Positions 7,925 to 16,626 of a stretch of 37,748 nt of DNA are shown piece after piece. Numbering within the stretch: the stretch's first letter is position 1; each line of letters starts with the position of its first letter. Under the pieces are notes generated by a model that was not told the DNA's origin, searched no databases, and worked only from the letters and a program-made list of their open reading frames with translations. Source of the DNA: Chloroflexota bacterium (GTDB lineage Bacteria > Chloroflexota > UBA11872); assembly GCA_011523785.1 (NCBI GenBank), contig WTFW01000046.1:1-37748 (forward strand). The letters run 5' to 3'. A program made the position numbers and the translations under genes.

Positions 7925-8845
7925 GTGAGCACCTACGAGGCCGGGTCGACGGCCAGCGCCGCCATTGCCTTGACCCGGCGGCTTGCGTCCCTGACGCCCG
8001 GCGGCCCCGCGGTCGACATTGACCCGGACACTTTCCTGCGCGCCACCCGACTGGGCCTGAGTCCGCATTCGGAAGCGGCCATTCTGGATTCCATCCCCGT
8101 CGTTCCCGCCGACGATCCGTCATCCGTCGCCGCCCACGAGCAATTGACTGTCGATCCCACGGCCGATGCGGCGACTGGCGACGCTGTGCGCTACGAAGCT
8201 GAATGGCCCGACGATGAACCGATTACCGTCGAGTCCGCCGTCCACCTCGACCGGGCGCCGGGATCTATAGCGGACGCCGGGTTGCACCTGCTCATGCGGC
8301 TTCGCAAGACGCTGGGGCGGCAGGTAATTGCCGGACGTGGTACTGGCGGCGAACTGCGGGGGCTGCTGCATCTCGAGGGTGTGCAACGCTCCGAGCACGG
8401 CAATCTGCTGGCATTCGCCATGAGCGCCGTGATGTCCGAGGCAGGGGACGAGGGCGGCATCAGGCCAGAGTGGGTCGCCATAAACGTTGATGACAGCCGC
8501 CGGTTGCTGGGGCAGGAGGACCGCCTGTTCGTCTTCGGCACCGCAGTCATCCGGTCGCGCGTATTGCCCCGGGGAATCATTGTTAGCGGCGGCTGTTCGC
8601 CGCTCACCATCCGACTCAACTTCCGGTCTCTGAGCGTTTGGGTCGAGTCCCCCAGCGAAAACCGAATCGCCCCTATCGTTGCCGCGGTCGCGGCCGAGCT
8701 CGACTTCCTCCGCCCGTCGGCCTTCGTCGTCGGCAAGTTCGGCAAAGCCCCGGTGCTGGACCCGGCGAACATGCCGAAGTTCGACGGAACTCGCGAGGAG
8801 TGGGAAGCCTTTGAACGCGCGCTGCGCGAGAGCCGCGGTCACTGA
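7925..8845 (+). CDS. HK97-fold (capsid/encapsulin-like) protein, putative partner of a PIN nuclease
   Basis: A 306-residue protein without a close named family that I recognise. Several features recall the HK97 major capsid fold. A helix around 115-135 leads to GRGTGGELRGLL (137-148), like the 'G.GtgqplGIL' of capsid proteins. FGTAVIRSRVLPRGIIVSG (204-222) resembles the 'G.pvv.s..lP.g.i..Gd' P-domain segment. LRPSAFVVGKF near the C-terminus resembles the terminal 'rp.Af' strand. The length suits an encapsulin-sized shell protein. No terminase, portal, protease or tail gene is nearby. It overlaps a PIN nuclease by one base, so it occupies the antitoxin position. Function unknown; the fold assignment is motif-level inference. 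Confidence 0.6.
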   Translation: MSTYEAGSTASAAIALTRRLASLTPGGPAVDIDPDTFLRATRLGLSPHSEAAILDSIPVVPADDPSSVAAHEQLTVDPTADAATGDAVRYEAEWPDDEPITVESAVHLDRAPGSIADAGLHLLMRLRKTLGRQVIAGRGTGGELRGLLHLEGVQRSEHGNLLAFAMSAVMSEAGDEGGIRPEWVAINVDDSRRLLGQEDRLFVFGTAVIRSRVLPRGIIVSGGCSPLTIRLNFRSLSVWVESPSENRIAPIVAAVAAELDFLRPSAFVVGKFGKAPVLDPANMPKFDGTREEWEAFERALRESRGH

Positions 8846-9264
8846 TGGCGGCTGGCCCGGAACTCGTTGTCCTTGACACGTCGGTCGTGTCAATCCTGTA
8901 CGACGAGGGAGACGACGAGCGATTCGCCGCCTACCAGGAACGACTGGCCGGCCGCCGCGGCTTGATCTCGTTTCAGACCCTCGAAGAACTCCTGTTCGGC
9001 CTGCACAGTAGCGGCTGGGGCGAGGCCCGAATGCTGCGCTTCAGGGAGCACATCGACAAGTATGAGGTTGTGTGGCTCAAGCCTGAGTCGAAGCTCGTGG
9101 AGATTGCGGCCCGATTGCGGAGCGATCTGAAAGGGATGGGTCGAACGCTCGACGTTGCGGACGCGTGGATTGCGGCCACGGCCCTGATGCGCGAGTGCCC
9201 GCTTGCATCTGACGACCGAGACTTTGTCGGGATTCCGGGCCTTCCGCTCATCCAGCCGCGCTGA
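8845..9264 (+). CDS. PIN-domain nuclease (VapC-like)
   Basis: A 139-residue PIN protein starting at the ATG that overlaps the preceding stop (TGATG). Catalytic acids are in place: D11 in VLDTSVVS, E48 in EELLFG, D106 in DVADAWIAATAL, and D124/D126 in SDDRDF. The second half, with AADAWIA-like sequence and the CPLASDDRDF strand, is that of FitB/VapC-type toxins. It has no small antitoxin of the usual kind; its coupled upstream gene encodes the HK97-like protein. It converges on panC, 36 bases away. Confidence 0.88.
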   Translation: MAAGPELVVLDTSVVSILYDEGDDERFAAYQERLAGRRGLISFQTLEELLFGLHSSGWGEARMLRFREHIDKYEVVWLKPESKLVEIAARLRSDLKGMGRTLDVADAWIAATALMRECPLASDDRDFVGIPGLPLIQPR

Positions 9265-9300
9265 CTGCGGGCGGACGACCCGCGCTGTCGTGAGGCAGGA

Positions 9301-10161
9301 CTAAGGCGCGATCTCGTCCAGCAGTCCGTTTCCCAGCACGACGTTGTCAATGAGGCCAACGCCGCCGATTTCGGCCGCGACGGCGATCACGAGGGGCGGT
9401 TCGGCCGCGGCTATGGGTTCCAGGGTCAGGGCATGGCGGACTTCGGCGTATCCCAGGGTGGCCAGCGGCTCGGCCTGAACGGTGGCTTTCACCAGGTCGG
9501 CCAGAGCCTGGGGTGAACGCTCGTCGTCGTCCCAGGCATCGTGCGCGAGCGACAGACCGCGTGAGAGGGACAGGGCGGCCTGGCGTTGTTCGGCCGAAAG
9601 GCGAACGTTGCGGCTGCTGAGGGCCAGGCCGTCAGCGTCCCTGACCGTGGGCACGATGACGAGGTCAGTCGGCAGATTCAGGTCCTGCACCATACGGTCG
9701 ATCACGCGCGTCTGCTGCCAGTCCTTTTGACCGAGATAGGCGCGGGTGGGCCGGGTGAGGTTGAAGAGCTTGGCGACGACGGTGGCGACACCGGCGAAGT
9801 GGCCGGGACGCCGGGCGCCTTCGAGATCGGCGCCGATCGGTCCCGGGTCGATCGAGGTGCCGAAGCCATCCGGGTACATCTCCTCAACAGAGGGCGCGAA
9901 GACCAGGTCAACGCCGGAAGTCTCGAAACCCGCAAGGTCCGCGGCTTCGTCACGCGGGTAGGCGGCGTAGTCCGACGGATCATTGAACTGGGTCTGGTTG
10001 ACAAACAGGGTGGCAATGACCGAGTGCTCGCGGCGCCGGGCGGCGCGCAGTAGTGCGAGGTGGCCGGCGTGGAGCGCGCCCATGGTGGGCACCGCGCCGA
10101 CAGGGCCGCGCAGGCGCGCCCGGGCTTCGTGAAGGCTGGTTCGGGTTCTGGCTACGATCAT
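9301..10161 (-). CDS. panC: Pantothenate synthetase (pantoate-beta-alanine ligase)
   Basis: A 286-residue enzyme joining pantoate and beta-alanine with ATP to make pantothenate, the coenzyme A precursor. VPTMGALHAGH (24-34) carries the HxGH nucleotide-binding motif; FVNQTQF, LGQKDWQQ, and LSSRNVRLS (the KMSKS-like loop) follow in the expected order. Length is normal for the family. panB and panD are not adjacent. It diverges from the FAD-oxidase gene, separated by 53 bases. Confidence 0.97.
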   Translation of the reverse strand: MIVARTRTSLHEARARLRGPVGAVPTMGALHAGHLALLRAARRREHSVIATLFVNQTQFNDPSDYAAYPRDEAADLAGFETSGVDLVFAPSVEEMYPDGFGTSIDPGPIGADLEGARRPGHFAGVATVVAKLFNLTRPTRAYLGQKDWQQTRVIDRMVQDLNLPTDLVIVPTVRDADGLALSSRNVRLSAEQRQAALSLSRGLSLAHDAWDDDERSPQALADLVKATVQAEPLATLGYAEVRHALTLEPIAAAEPPLVIAVAAEIGGVGLIDNVVLGNGLLDEIAP

Positions 10162-10214
10162 TGCGCGACGACATGCGTTGAGCGCGTCCTGCCGCGCCCC
10201 TGATACTGCACATC

Positions 10215-11564
10215 ATGGCACCGAACCCCGCGCCGGATTCCGCTGAGCTCCAGCAGGCGCTCGCGGCCGAGCTGCCGACTGGCTCCGTTGCTCCGGGCAA
10301 TGCGGAACGCGACGCAGTTGACGGCATTCGGCCGGGACTTTGCGCGCAGGTCGACTCGCCGGATGCTGTGGCGGCGGCGCTGGCGATATGTCAGCGGTTG
10401 GACGCCGTGGTAGTACCGCGTGGCGGCGGATCCCACCTGGGTCTTGGTCAGCCGCCGGAGCGGGTGGACCTGTTGCTGGACCTCAGCGAGCTGAACGCGG
10501 TCATCGAGTACCGGCCGGCGGACCTCACGCTGGCGGTGGCCGCCGGCGCACGGCTTGCGGACGTGCAGTCCCAGCTGGCCGGCGAGGGGCAGATGCTGGC
10601 CCTGGACCCGGCGAGTGAACCGAGCTCGACGGTCGGCGGCATGGTGGCCGCGAACCTGTCCGGCCCGCGTCGGGCGGGATCGGGAACGGCTCGGGACCTG
10701 GTGATCGGCCTCGACGTCGCGGGCGTGAACGGTCTGGTCACGAGATCGGGCGGCATGGTGGTGAAGAACGTCACGGGTTACGACCTGCCCAAGGCGCACA
10801 TTGGGGCGTTGGGCACGCTGGGGGTCATCACGCGGGTGAACCTGAAGATCACGCCGTGTCCGTCGGTGGAGCGGACGCTGGTGCTGCCGTTGGCAGACCC
10901 GGCGGCGGCCGGCGCGGCAATCGGCGCCGTAATCGACAGTCCGCTGGTGTCCAGCGGATTCGATCTGATTCAACGCGAGCTGACGCCGGACATCGACGTC
11001 GGGGACAGCGACGCCTGGCTGTTGGCGATGCGCATGGCCGGAACGGCGGGCGGCGTGGCCGCGCAGCTGGCGATGGCGACGGACGCCGTGGCACCGCACG
11101 CGGACGCGGATGGCGTGACGCTGGATGGGGAGGCCCAGGAGGGGTTCTGGTGGGATGCCGATGCGCTGGCGCGTTCGCCCACCGACATTCGCAGCCAGAC
11201 GACGTGCCGGCTGAACGCCTTGTCCAGCCAGACGCCCTCGCTAGTGGGCAGCGCGGCCGAAATCGGTGAGGACCTGGGTTTGCGGACCACGGCCAGCGCG
11301 CGGGCGTTGCACGGCGTGGTGCGTGTCAGGGCCGCCGGGACAGATGACGCTGGTGTGCTAACGGAGTTCGCACAGCGATTGCGAGCGGCGGCAGGGCGGC
11401 TGGGCAGCACGCTGGTGATCGAGTCCGCGTCCGCGGACGTGAAGCGTGCGGCAGGTACCTGGGGCGTCGCGGCCGACGCGCCGGACGTGCAGGCGATGGA
11501 TGCGCTGCGCGCGGCCTTCGATCCAGGTCGGATAATCAATCGCGGACGCTTTGTGGTGACCTAA
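10215..11564 (+). CDS. glcE: FAD-binding oxidoreductase, GlcE-like
   Basis: A 449-residue flavoprotein of the PCMH/VAO family. PRGGGSHLGLG (about 74-84) and TVGGMVAANLSGPRR with GTARDLVIGL form the FAD-binding half, and VKNVTGYDLPKAHIGALGTLGVI is the strongly conserved GlcD/GlcE segment. It lacks the metal-binding C-terminal features of GlcD and fits the GlcE accessory flavin subunit of glycolate oxidase. The next gene, 3 bases on, encodes the GlcF iron-sulfur subunit. No GlcD gene lies in the operon. It could therefore be a two-subunit 2-hydroxy-acid dehydrogenase or rely on a GlcD encoded elsewhere. Confidence 0.83.
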   Translation: MAPNPAPDSAELQQALAAELPTGSVAPGNAERDAVDGIRPGLCAQVDSPDAVAAALAICQRLDAVVVPRGGGSHLGLGQPPERVDLLLDLSELNAVIEYRPADLTLAVAAGARLADVQSQLAGEGQMLALDPASEPSSTVGGMVAANLSGPRRAGSGTARDLVIGLDVAGVNGLVTRSGGMVVKNVTGYDLPKAHIGALGTLGVITRVNLKITPCPSVERTLVLPLADPAAAGAAIGAVIDSPLVSSGFDLIQRELTPDIDVGDSDAWLLAMRMAGTAGGVAAQLAMATDAVAPHADADGVTLDGEAQEGFWWDADALARSPTDIRSQTTCRLNALSSQTPSLVGSAAEIGEDLGLRTTASARALHGVVRVRAAGTDDAGVLTEFAQRLRAAAGRLGSTLVIESASADVKRAAGTWGVAADAPDVQAMDALRAAFDPGRIINRGRFVVT

Positions 11565-11567
11565 GGC

Positions 11568-12872
11568 ATGACGGTGGAACCCGCGCGGTTGGGATTCTCG
11601 GCTGAGGACGCACCGGACAGGTCCATCCTGTCGACCTGCGTGCATTGCGGGCTGTGCCTCAACGAGTGTCCGACGTACCGGGTGCTGCGGGTGGAGATGG
11701 ATTCGCCGCGTGGGCGCATCCAGCTGATTGACGCCGTGCATGACGGGCGGATGGCCCTGGATAGCCCGGCGTTCCTGCGACATACGTTCCAGTGCCTGGA
11801 TTGCCGAGGCTGCGAGACGGCGTGTCCGTCGGGCGTGAAGTATGGGGAGCTCATCGAGTCCGTCCGGGCGCAGACGGTGCAGGCCAAGCTGCTGCCAACC
11901 CGACGACGGATTGCGCAGACGGTGCTGCGTCTGGTGTTTCCGCGGCCAAAGCTGCTACGGCTGGCGGCGCGAGGGTTGTGGCTGTACCAGCGCAGCGGGT
12001 TGCAGGTGCTAATGCGAAAGCTCGGCTTGCTGCGCCTGATCGCGCCGCCGCTGGCGGCGGTGGAGGCGTTGTCGCCCCCGGTTTCGGACCGGTTCCTGCA
12101 AGCCTCGGACCTGCGGTTTGTGCCGGCCGCAGGCGAGCGGCGGCGCTCAGTGGCGTTCATCACGGGCTGCATCATGAGCGTGTCGTTCGCGGAGGCGCAT
12201 CGCGCGTCGCTGCGGGTGCTGGCGCGCAACGGCTGCGATGTCCACATTCCCGAGCACCAGAGTTGTTGCGGGGCGTTGCACGTGCATGGCGGCGACCGTG
12301 AGACCGCCCGCGAACTGGCGCGCCGCAACATCGATGCCTTCGACTCGGCCGAGTACGAGGCGATCATCATTAACTCGGCGGGTTGCGGATCCACGCTAAA
12401 GGAGTATGGCGAACTGCTGGCCGACGACCCTGGCTACGCGGAGCGAGCCCATGCGTTTACGGAACGCGTGCGCGACCTCTCGGAGTTTCTTGCCGAAATC
12501 GGCGCGGAGGCGCCAGCAGGATCGGTACGCGAGCGCGTGATCTACCAGGACGCCTGCCACCTGGTTCATGCCCAGGGCGTGTCCCAGCAGCCGCGGGACT
12601 TGCTGGCCGCGGTGCCCGGAGTGGAATTGGTGGAAATGGAGAACCCGACGGTTTGTTGTGGGGCCGCGGGCCTGTACAGCGTGACGGACACGGACATCTC
12701 GCTGGCGATCCTGGAGCAGCGGCTGGACGCGATCGAGGCCACGGGCGCCAAGGTGATCGTGTCCGCCAATCCGGGCTGCCTGCTGCACATCCAGTCAGGC
12801 GCCCGTCGGCGCGGGCTGGACCTGACAGTGATGCATGTGGCCGAGTTCCTGGACAAGGCCTACGCCGCGTGA
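11568..12872 (+). CDS. glcF: Glycolate oxidase iron-sulfur subunit GlcF-like
   Basis: A 434-residue protein with two [4Fe-4S] motifs near the N-terminus: C24-x2-C27-x2-C30-x3-CP (34) and C76-x2-C79-x2-C82-x3-CP (86). Two CCG domains follow, marked by SCCGALHVH near 235 and VCCGAAGLYSV near 365, which in this family bind a further cofactor or heterodisulfide-type cluster. This is the standard GlcF/LutA-like layout and length. It would take electrons from the flavin subunit encoded 3 bases upstream and deliver them to the respiratory chain. Confidence 0.92.
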   Translation: MTVEPARLGFSAEDAPDRSILSTCVHCGLCLNECPTYRVLRVEMDSPRGRIQLIDAVHDGRMALDSPAFLRHTFQCLDCRGCETACPSGVKYGELIESVRAQTVQAKLLPTRRRIAQTVLRLVFPRPKLLRLAARGLWLYQRSGLQVLMRKLGLLRLIAPPLAAVEALSPPVSDRFLQASDLRFVPAAGERRRSVAFITGCIMSVSFAEAHRASLRVLARNGCDVHIPEHQSCCGALHVHGGDRETARELARRNIDAFDSAEYEAIIINSAGCGSTLKEYGELLADDPGYAERAHAFTERVRDLSEFLAEIGAEAPAGSVRERVIYQDACHLVHAQGVSQQPRDLLAAVPGVELVEMENPTVCCGAAGLYSVTDTDISLAILEQRLDAIEATGAKVIVSANPGCLLHIQSGARRRGLDLTVMHVAEFLDKAYAA

Positions 12873-12888
12873 GGACTGGCAGTCGTCA

Positions 12889-13764
12889 ATGTCGACGCCG
12901 CAGCGCTCCGTAGAGCGAGGCGCCAGCCGGGGCGCCTGGGCGAGGCGGCAGGCGGCCGTGGACGCCCAGCAGGTGCGCTGGCACGACGAGCACGAGGCCG
13001 AGGTGCGAGCCGACCGGGAGTCTCGGGCGGCCGAAATTGCCGCGGGGCGCCGCCCAACGCCGCGCAATATCTGGCGCGTGGTGACATCTAGTAGAACGCT
13101 GACGTCGTTTCTGATTTTTAGCCTGCTGCTGGCTGCCGGGGTCATCCCGGCCGTGCTGGCGCTGCGGACGACGCAGGAAGAGGGGATCGAGCCGGAAGTC
13201 GTCCGTCGGATCCAGGTCGGTCTACAGCAGAGTTCGGACCTGGACGGCGAAGGATTCGACCTACTGGAAATCGTGAACGGCGGCGAGCTGCTGGCTATCA
13301 GTTCGACCGCCGACCCGGAGGGCGACCACGGTCCCAACCGGATGCAGGACGGCCTGTTCGATCCGCAGTTCACAGCCTGGCGGTCCGCTGGCCCGGACTT
13401 TCCGCTGACGGCGATTTACACGGTGCGATTTCGCACACCGGTTCAGAAGGTGGTTGTTTGGAATCACCCCGATGAACCGTCGGCCAGCTATATCCGGGAG
13501 TTTGAAGTGCTGGCTTCGCTGGAGGACCCGCGAACGCATCCCGATGCGCTGGTGAGCATTGGGCGGTTCACGGCGGCCGCTCCGGACCTGAAGCTGGTGT
13601 TCGATGTCGAGACGCCAGTGCCGATTCGGTATGCGGTGCTGCGGATCTATTCCACGTTTGGGCCGGCGGACTACGTGTCGGCGCACGAGATCGGACTGTT
13701 TAGCGAGTCGCGTGACGCCGAGCAGGCGCCGCTGCCGAGGCCGCCGGCGCCACTCAACATTTAG
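12889..13764 (+). CDS. Membrane-anchored protein with beta-sandwich (discoidin-like) outer domain
   Basis: A 291-residue protein, no family recognised with certainty. Residues 1-60 are rich in R, E, A and Q and look like a cytoplasmic coiled coil. One hydrophobic helix follows at about 72-92 (LTSFLIFSLLLAAGVIPAVLA). The remaining 200 residues alternate in beta-like fashion; phrases such as VQKVVVWNHPDEPSASYIREFEVLASLED and RYAVLRIYSTFGPADYVSAHEIGLF resemble galactose-binding/F5-F8 type C (discoidin) domains. The ATG at 12889 is chosen because it follows the glcF stop; a start at 12835 would overlap glcF heavily. It may be co-transcribed with glcEF. The C-terminal tail is proline-rich. Confidence 0.7.
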   Translation: MSTPQRSVERGASRGAWARRQAAVDAQQVRWHDEHEAEVRADRESRAAEIAAGRRPTPRNIWRVVTSSRTLTSFLIFSLLLAAGVIPAVLALRTTQEEGIEPEVVRRIQVGLQQSSDLDGEGFDLLEIVNGGELLAISSTADPEGDHGPNRMQDGLFDPQFTAWRSAGPDFPLTAIYTVRFRTPVQKVVVWNHPDEPSASYIREFEVLASLEDPRTHPDALVSIGRFTAAAPDLKLVFDVETPVPIRYAVLRIYSTFGPADYVSAHEIGLFSESRDAEQAPLPRPPAPLNI

Positions 13765-13791
13765 CCGCGGGGACCGCGACTCACGCCAGAT

Positions 13792-14883
13792 TCAGGCGGT
13801 GCGCGGGGGGCCGTAGGCTTCCATGGTCTGGAGGGCGATGCGATCCCAGCCGAGTTCATCGGCGACGGCGTGGGCGGCGCGGGTTCGATCGGCGAGGTTC
13901 CATTTCAGGGCGTCCTGCATGGCGGCACGCAGCGCCGGGATGTCGGCCGGGGGAACCAGTACGCCGGCGCCGGTGTGGTCGAGCAACTCCGGGATGCAGC
14001 CGACGCGGGTGGCGATGATGGGGCAGCCGAAGCCGAGGGCGGTGATGATGGCGCCGCTGGTGAGGGCGTCGCGGTACGGGAACACGGCCACGTTGCCGGC
14101 GTTGAAGTAGACCTGCAACTTGTCGATCGGGATCTTGCCCTCGTGCATGAGGACGCGGGAATCGCCAACGGATTCGTTGCCGACGACGCCGTCGTAGGCC
14201 TGGTGGCGCTGCCCGGCGACGACGAGGCGGAGGTGGTCGCCCTCCAGGCCCTTAAAGGCTTCGAGCATGTCGTCGTGGCCCTTGTAGCCGCGGATGTTGC
14301 CGAAGGAGGTGTAGACGAAGGCGTCGTCGGGAATGCCGAGCTCGCGGCGGGCCTCCTGGCGAGTTATCTCGGATGGGTAGGCGTTGCGGAAGTCACCGTG
14401 CGGGATGACGAAGAGGTTGCGGCGGCGGATGAAGCGGTGGGTGTAGGCGCGGGCGGCGTACTGGCAGTGGCAGATGATGGAGTTGGCCAGCAGGGCCATG
14501 ACGTAGCGGCCCACCACGTCGACGCCCCGGTGCGGGCGTTCGTGGGGGAGCATGTTGTGGAGCGTCCAAATGACGCGGTAGCCCAGCACCCGTGCCAGCA
14601 GCAGGGCGAAGGTAAAGGCTCCCATCTGCAGCCAGGCCCTGGTGGCGGTGTCGGTATTGGTAATGCCCTGCAGCCAGTGCAGATGAACGCCGTTGACGCG
14701 ACCGCGATTGCGCCACACCCAGCCTGGCGTCACGCCTTCGATATCCCCTGTGGGATTGAGGCTGATGAGTTCGAACGAGTAGCCGTGGCGCTGGAGGGCC
14801 TCGACGAGGAGGCCGCCATAGGGGTTGCCGAGCATGTTGCGGTAGTTGAAGAGGCTGGGGTCCCAGCTGAAGGCGACGCGCAT
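13792..14883 (-). CDS. Glycosyltransferase, GT4-like
   Basis: A 363-residue GT-B glycosyltransferase. The N-terminal half has YGGLLVEALQRHGY and WTLHNMLPHERPH, while the C-terminal half has FVYTSFGNIRGYKGHDDML and PYRDALTSGAIITALGFGCP, followed by IATRVGCIPELL; this is the nucleotide-sugar binding region of the GT4 family. It has no signal peptide. It likely transfers a sugar to a surface polysaccharide or lipid; donor and acceptor are unknown. A sugar-phosphate isomerase-like gene lies 54 bases upstream on the same strand. Confidence 0.88.
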   Translation of the reverse strand: MRVAFSWDPSLFNYRNMLGNPYGGLLVEALQRHGYSFELISLNPTGDIEGVTPGWVWRNRGRVNGVHLHWLQGITNTDTATRAWLQMGAFTFALLLARVLGYRVIWTLHNMLPHERPHRGVDVVGRYVMALLANSIICHCQYAARAYTHRFIRRRNLFVIPHGDFRNAYPSEITRQEARRELGIPDDAFVYTSFGNIRGYKGHDDMLEAFKGLEGDHLRLVVAGQRHQAYDGVVGNESVGDSRVLMHEGKIPIDKLQVYFNAGNVAVFPYRDALTSGAIITALGFGCPIIATRVGCIPELLDHTGAGVLVPPADIPALRAAMQDALKWNLADRTRAAHAVADELGWDRIALQTMEAYGPPRTA

Positions 14884-14937
14884 GGCTAGGTGCTCTCCGG
14901 CAGTGGCTGCGACCGGGTTGCGGCGCGCGTCTCAATT

Positions 14938-15792
14938 TCAGGCATGGGCAGCCTGGATGAGTTTGTCCAGTTCGGCGTATTCGTGCCTTGCCGCGGAAAC
15001 CGAGGTGTCCCAGTCCGGCCACGAGCACTCGGATTCGTTGGCGATCCAGCCGGTGTAGCCGCCGGCGGCGAGCTGGCCGAGGGTCTCGCCGTTGCGGACA
15101 TCGCCCCGACCGAGCGGAACGTGGGCGTAGAAGCGACCGTCGACTTCCAGGGTGTGACCCTCGGCGTCCGGAAGGCCGCGCATGTCCTTGACATGGACAT
15201 CGAAGATGCGGGCGCCGAGTTGGACGATATCGTCGGCGCCGACGGATGCGGCGGCGGCGTGCAGGTTGCCGGTGTCGAGGGCGGCGCCCAGGTTGGGGTG
15301 GTCGATGGCATCGACGAGACGGCAGGTGGCCGAGGTGCTGGAGGCCAGTCCGTGCGAGTGGACTTCAATGGTGACGCGGACGCCGGCGTCGGCACCGAGG
15401 GACGCGGCCTGGCCGTACCAGGCAGCGGCGGCCGAAAGCTCGCCGGCGTTGTGGACGGACATGCCGTCGGCGCCGCCCCAGAGCCGGAGGAGGCCGGCGC
15501 CGAGGATGTTGGCGGCTTCGAGAGCGCGGCTGACGCCATCCAGTTCGGCCTGGGCGGGTGGGCCGGTGAAGGACTCGGGGCGGCCCAGGCCGGAGGCCAG
15601 GCCGACGACCCGGAGGCCGGAGTCGGTGAGGACGCGGGAGCCAGCCCGAGCGGAGGGGCCGGGACTGTCAAGATCGAGGTGCGGGGGGCGGCACATGAGG
15701 GCGACGCCGGGGTAGCCGATGTCGCGGGCGACGGGCGCCACACGGTCGAGGGGATAGCCGCCGAACATGAGGGTGTGAAGCGCCGCTCGCAT
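14938..15792 (-). CDS. Sugar phosphate isomerase/epimerase family protein (xylose isomerase-like barrel)
   Basis: A 284-residue AP-endonuclease-2/xylose-isomerase-like TIM barrel. The start is taken at ATG 15792 (MRAALHTLMFGGYPLD), which matches how this family begins; the frame stays open upstream to about 16110, but that part overlaps the divergent cytochrome gene and reads as low-complexity. Metal-ligand regions of the fold are visible: VTIEVHSHG, GAALDTGNLHA, FDVHVKDMRG and WIANESEC. Such enzymes interconvert keto sugars or inositol derivatives (IolE/IolI-like); the substrate is unknown. It precedes the glycosyltransferase on the same strand. Confidence 0.85.
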   Translation of the reverse strand: MRAALHTLMFGGYPLDRVAPVARDIGYPGVALMCRPPHLDLDSPGPSARAGSRVLTDSGLRVVGLASGLGRPESFTGPPAQAELDGVSRALEAANILGAGLLRLWGGADGMSVHNAGELSAAAAWYGQAASLGADAGVRVTIEVHSHGLASSTSATCRLVDAIDHPNLGAALDTGNLHAAAASVGADDIVQLGARIFDVHVKDMRGLPDAEGHTLEVDGRFYAHVPLGRGDVRNGETLGQLAAGGYTGWIANESECSWPDWDTSVSAARHEYAELDKLIQAAHA

Positions 15793-15952
15793 GGCCGGGT
15801 CTCCTGGCCGCACGCGAGGCAAGGGTAACGCTTCGGGCGCGAGCGAGGGTCTGCAGCCGGCCGTGAGGCCGCTTGGTGGCGCGTGGGGAAGGCGGCGCGT
15901 TACATTGACTGCTCGAAGCCAGCAACCAACGGCCAACCCTGGGGGACGGAGT

Positions 15953-16519
15953 ATGAAGATGTCGCTGCGCCGAGGACTGATCGGCGCTCTGGCGGTCGCG
16001 CTCGTCGCGCTCGCCGTACTTGCGGCTTGTGAGCCACCCGGCACTACGGCATTCCCGGAACCGGCGTGCGCCGCCGCGGGCAACTGTCCTGCCAACCCAT
16101 GCCCCGACACAGAGGACGTGATGCAGGACGGCGAGCAGATCTATCTGACGGTCTGCGCTACCTGCCATGGCTACGCAGCCGATGGGTTCGGTCCGCAGTA
16201 CCAGCTGTACTCGCCGCGACCTGCCAGCTTCAAGGCGGAAGAGTTCCAGGCGCAACTGGCCAGTGATCCGGGCGCGATCTTTCTGAAGGCCTGGCACGGC
16301 AACACGGCGATCGGCGAGGACGACGTGGGCGATGTGCCGCACAGCCTCCCGGCAGAACTGGGCGGCCCGCACCCTGAATTCAAGACGGCGTCCCAGGTTC
16401 GCGAGAAGATTCGCGCGCAGTGCATCGAGGGGGCCGACCAGCCGCAGGAGACCGGCGGCATGACCGAGGAAGAGCTCTGGAAGGTCGTGTTGTTCCTGCG
16501 CACGGCACCGAGCCGCTAG
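15953..16519 (+). CDS. Lipoprotein c-type cytochrome
   Basis: A 188-residue exported protein. A charged N-terminus and hydrophobic run end in the lipobox L-A-A-C (C26), so the mature protein should be lipid-anchored. One heme-binding motif, CATCH (68-72), is followed by a domain of about 115 residues typical of single-heme cytochrome c. Three extra cysteines (C39, C45, C50) lie between the anchor and the heme domain, which is unusual. GGGGGACGGAG precedes the ATG. It probably shuttles electrons outside the membrane; no oxidase or dehydrogenase is adjacent. Confidence 0.88.
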   Translation: MKMSLRRGLIGALAVALVALAVLAACEPPGTTAFPEPACAAAGNCPANPCPDTEDVMQDGEQIYLTVCATCHGYAADGFGPQYQLYSPRPASFKAEEFQAQLASDPGAIFLKAWHGNTAIGEDDVGDVPHSLPAELGGPHPEFKTASQVREKIRAQCIEGADQPQETGGMTEEELWKVVLFLRTAPSR

Positions 16520-16542
16520 CTCACCAGGCAACCGCCTGACGT

Positions 16543-16573
16543 GCGGGGCGCCGGGGGACACCCGGCGCCCCGC
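16543..16573 (+). terminator. GC-rich hairpin terminator after the cytochrome gene
   Basis: A perfect 13-base-pair stem (16543-16555 with 16561-16573) closes a 5-base loop, 23 bases after the cytochrome stop. There is no long T-run, only CTTAAGGGTT further on, so it may act as a rho-independent-like barrier or a 3' stabiliser. Confidence 0.6.
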
Positions 16574-16626
16574 GGGGCTTAAGGGTTCAGTCCCTCAGTG
16601 ATTCGGAATCTGAAGGATTCGCCCCC

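Noticed and set aside
7925-9264. Prophage remnant
   Set aside because: Only the capsid-like protein is present; there is no terminase, portal, protease, tail or integrase gene nearby.
15793-16110. N-terminal extension of the isomerase-like gene
   Set aside because: It overlaps the divergent cytochrome gene and its signal peptide region; the family-typical start is at 15792.
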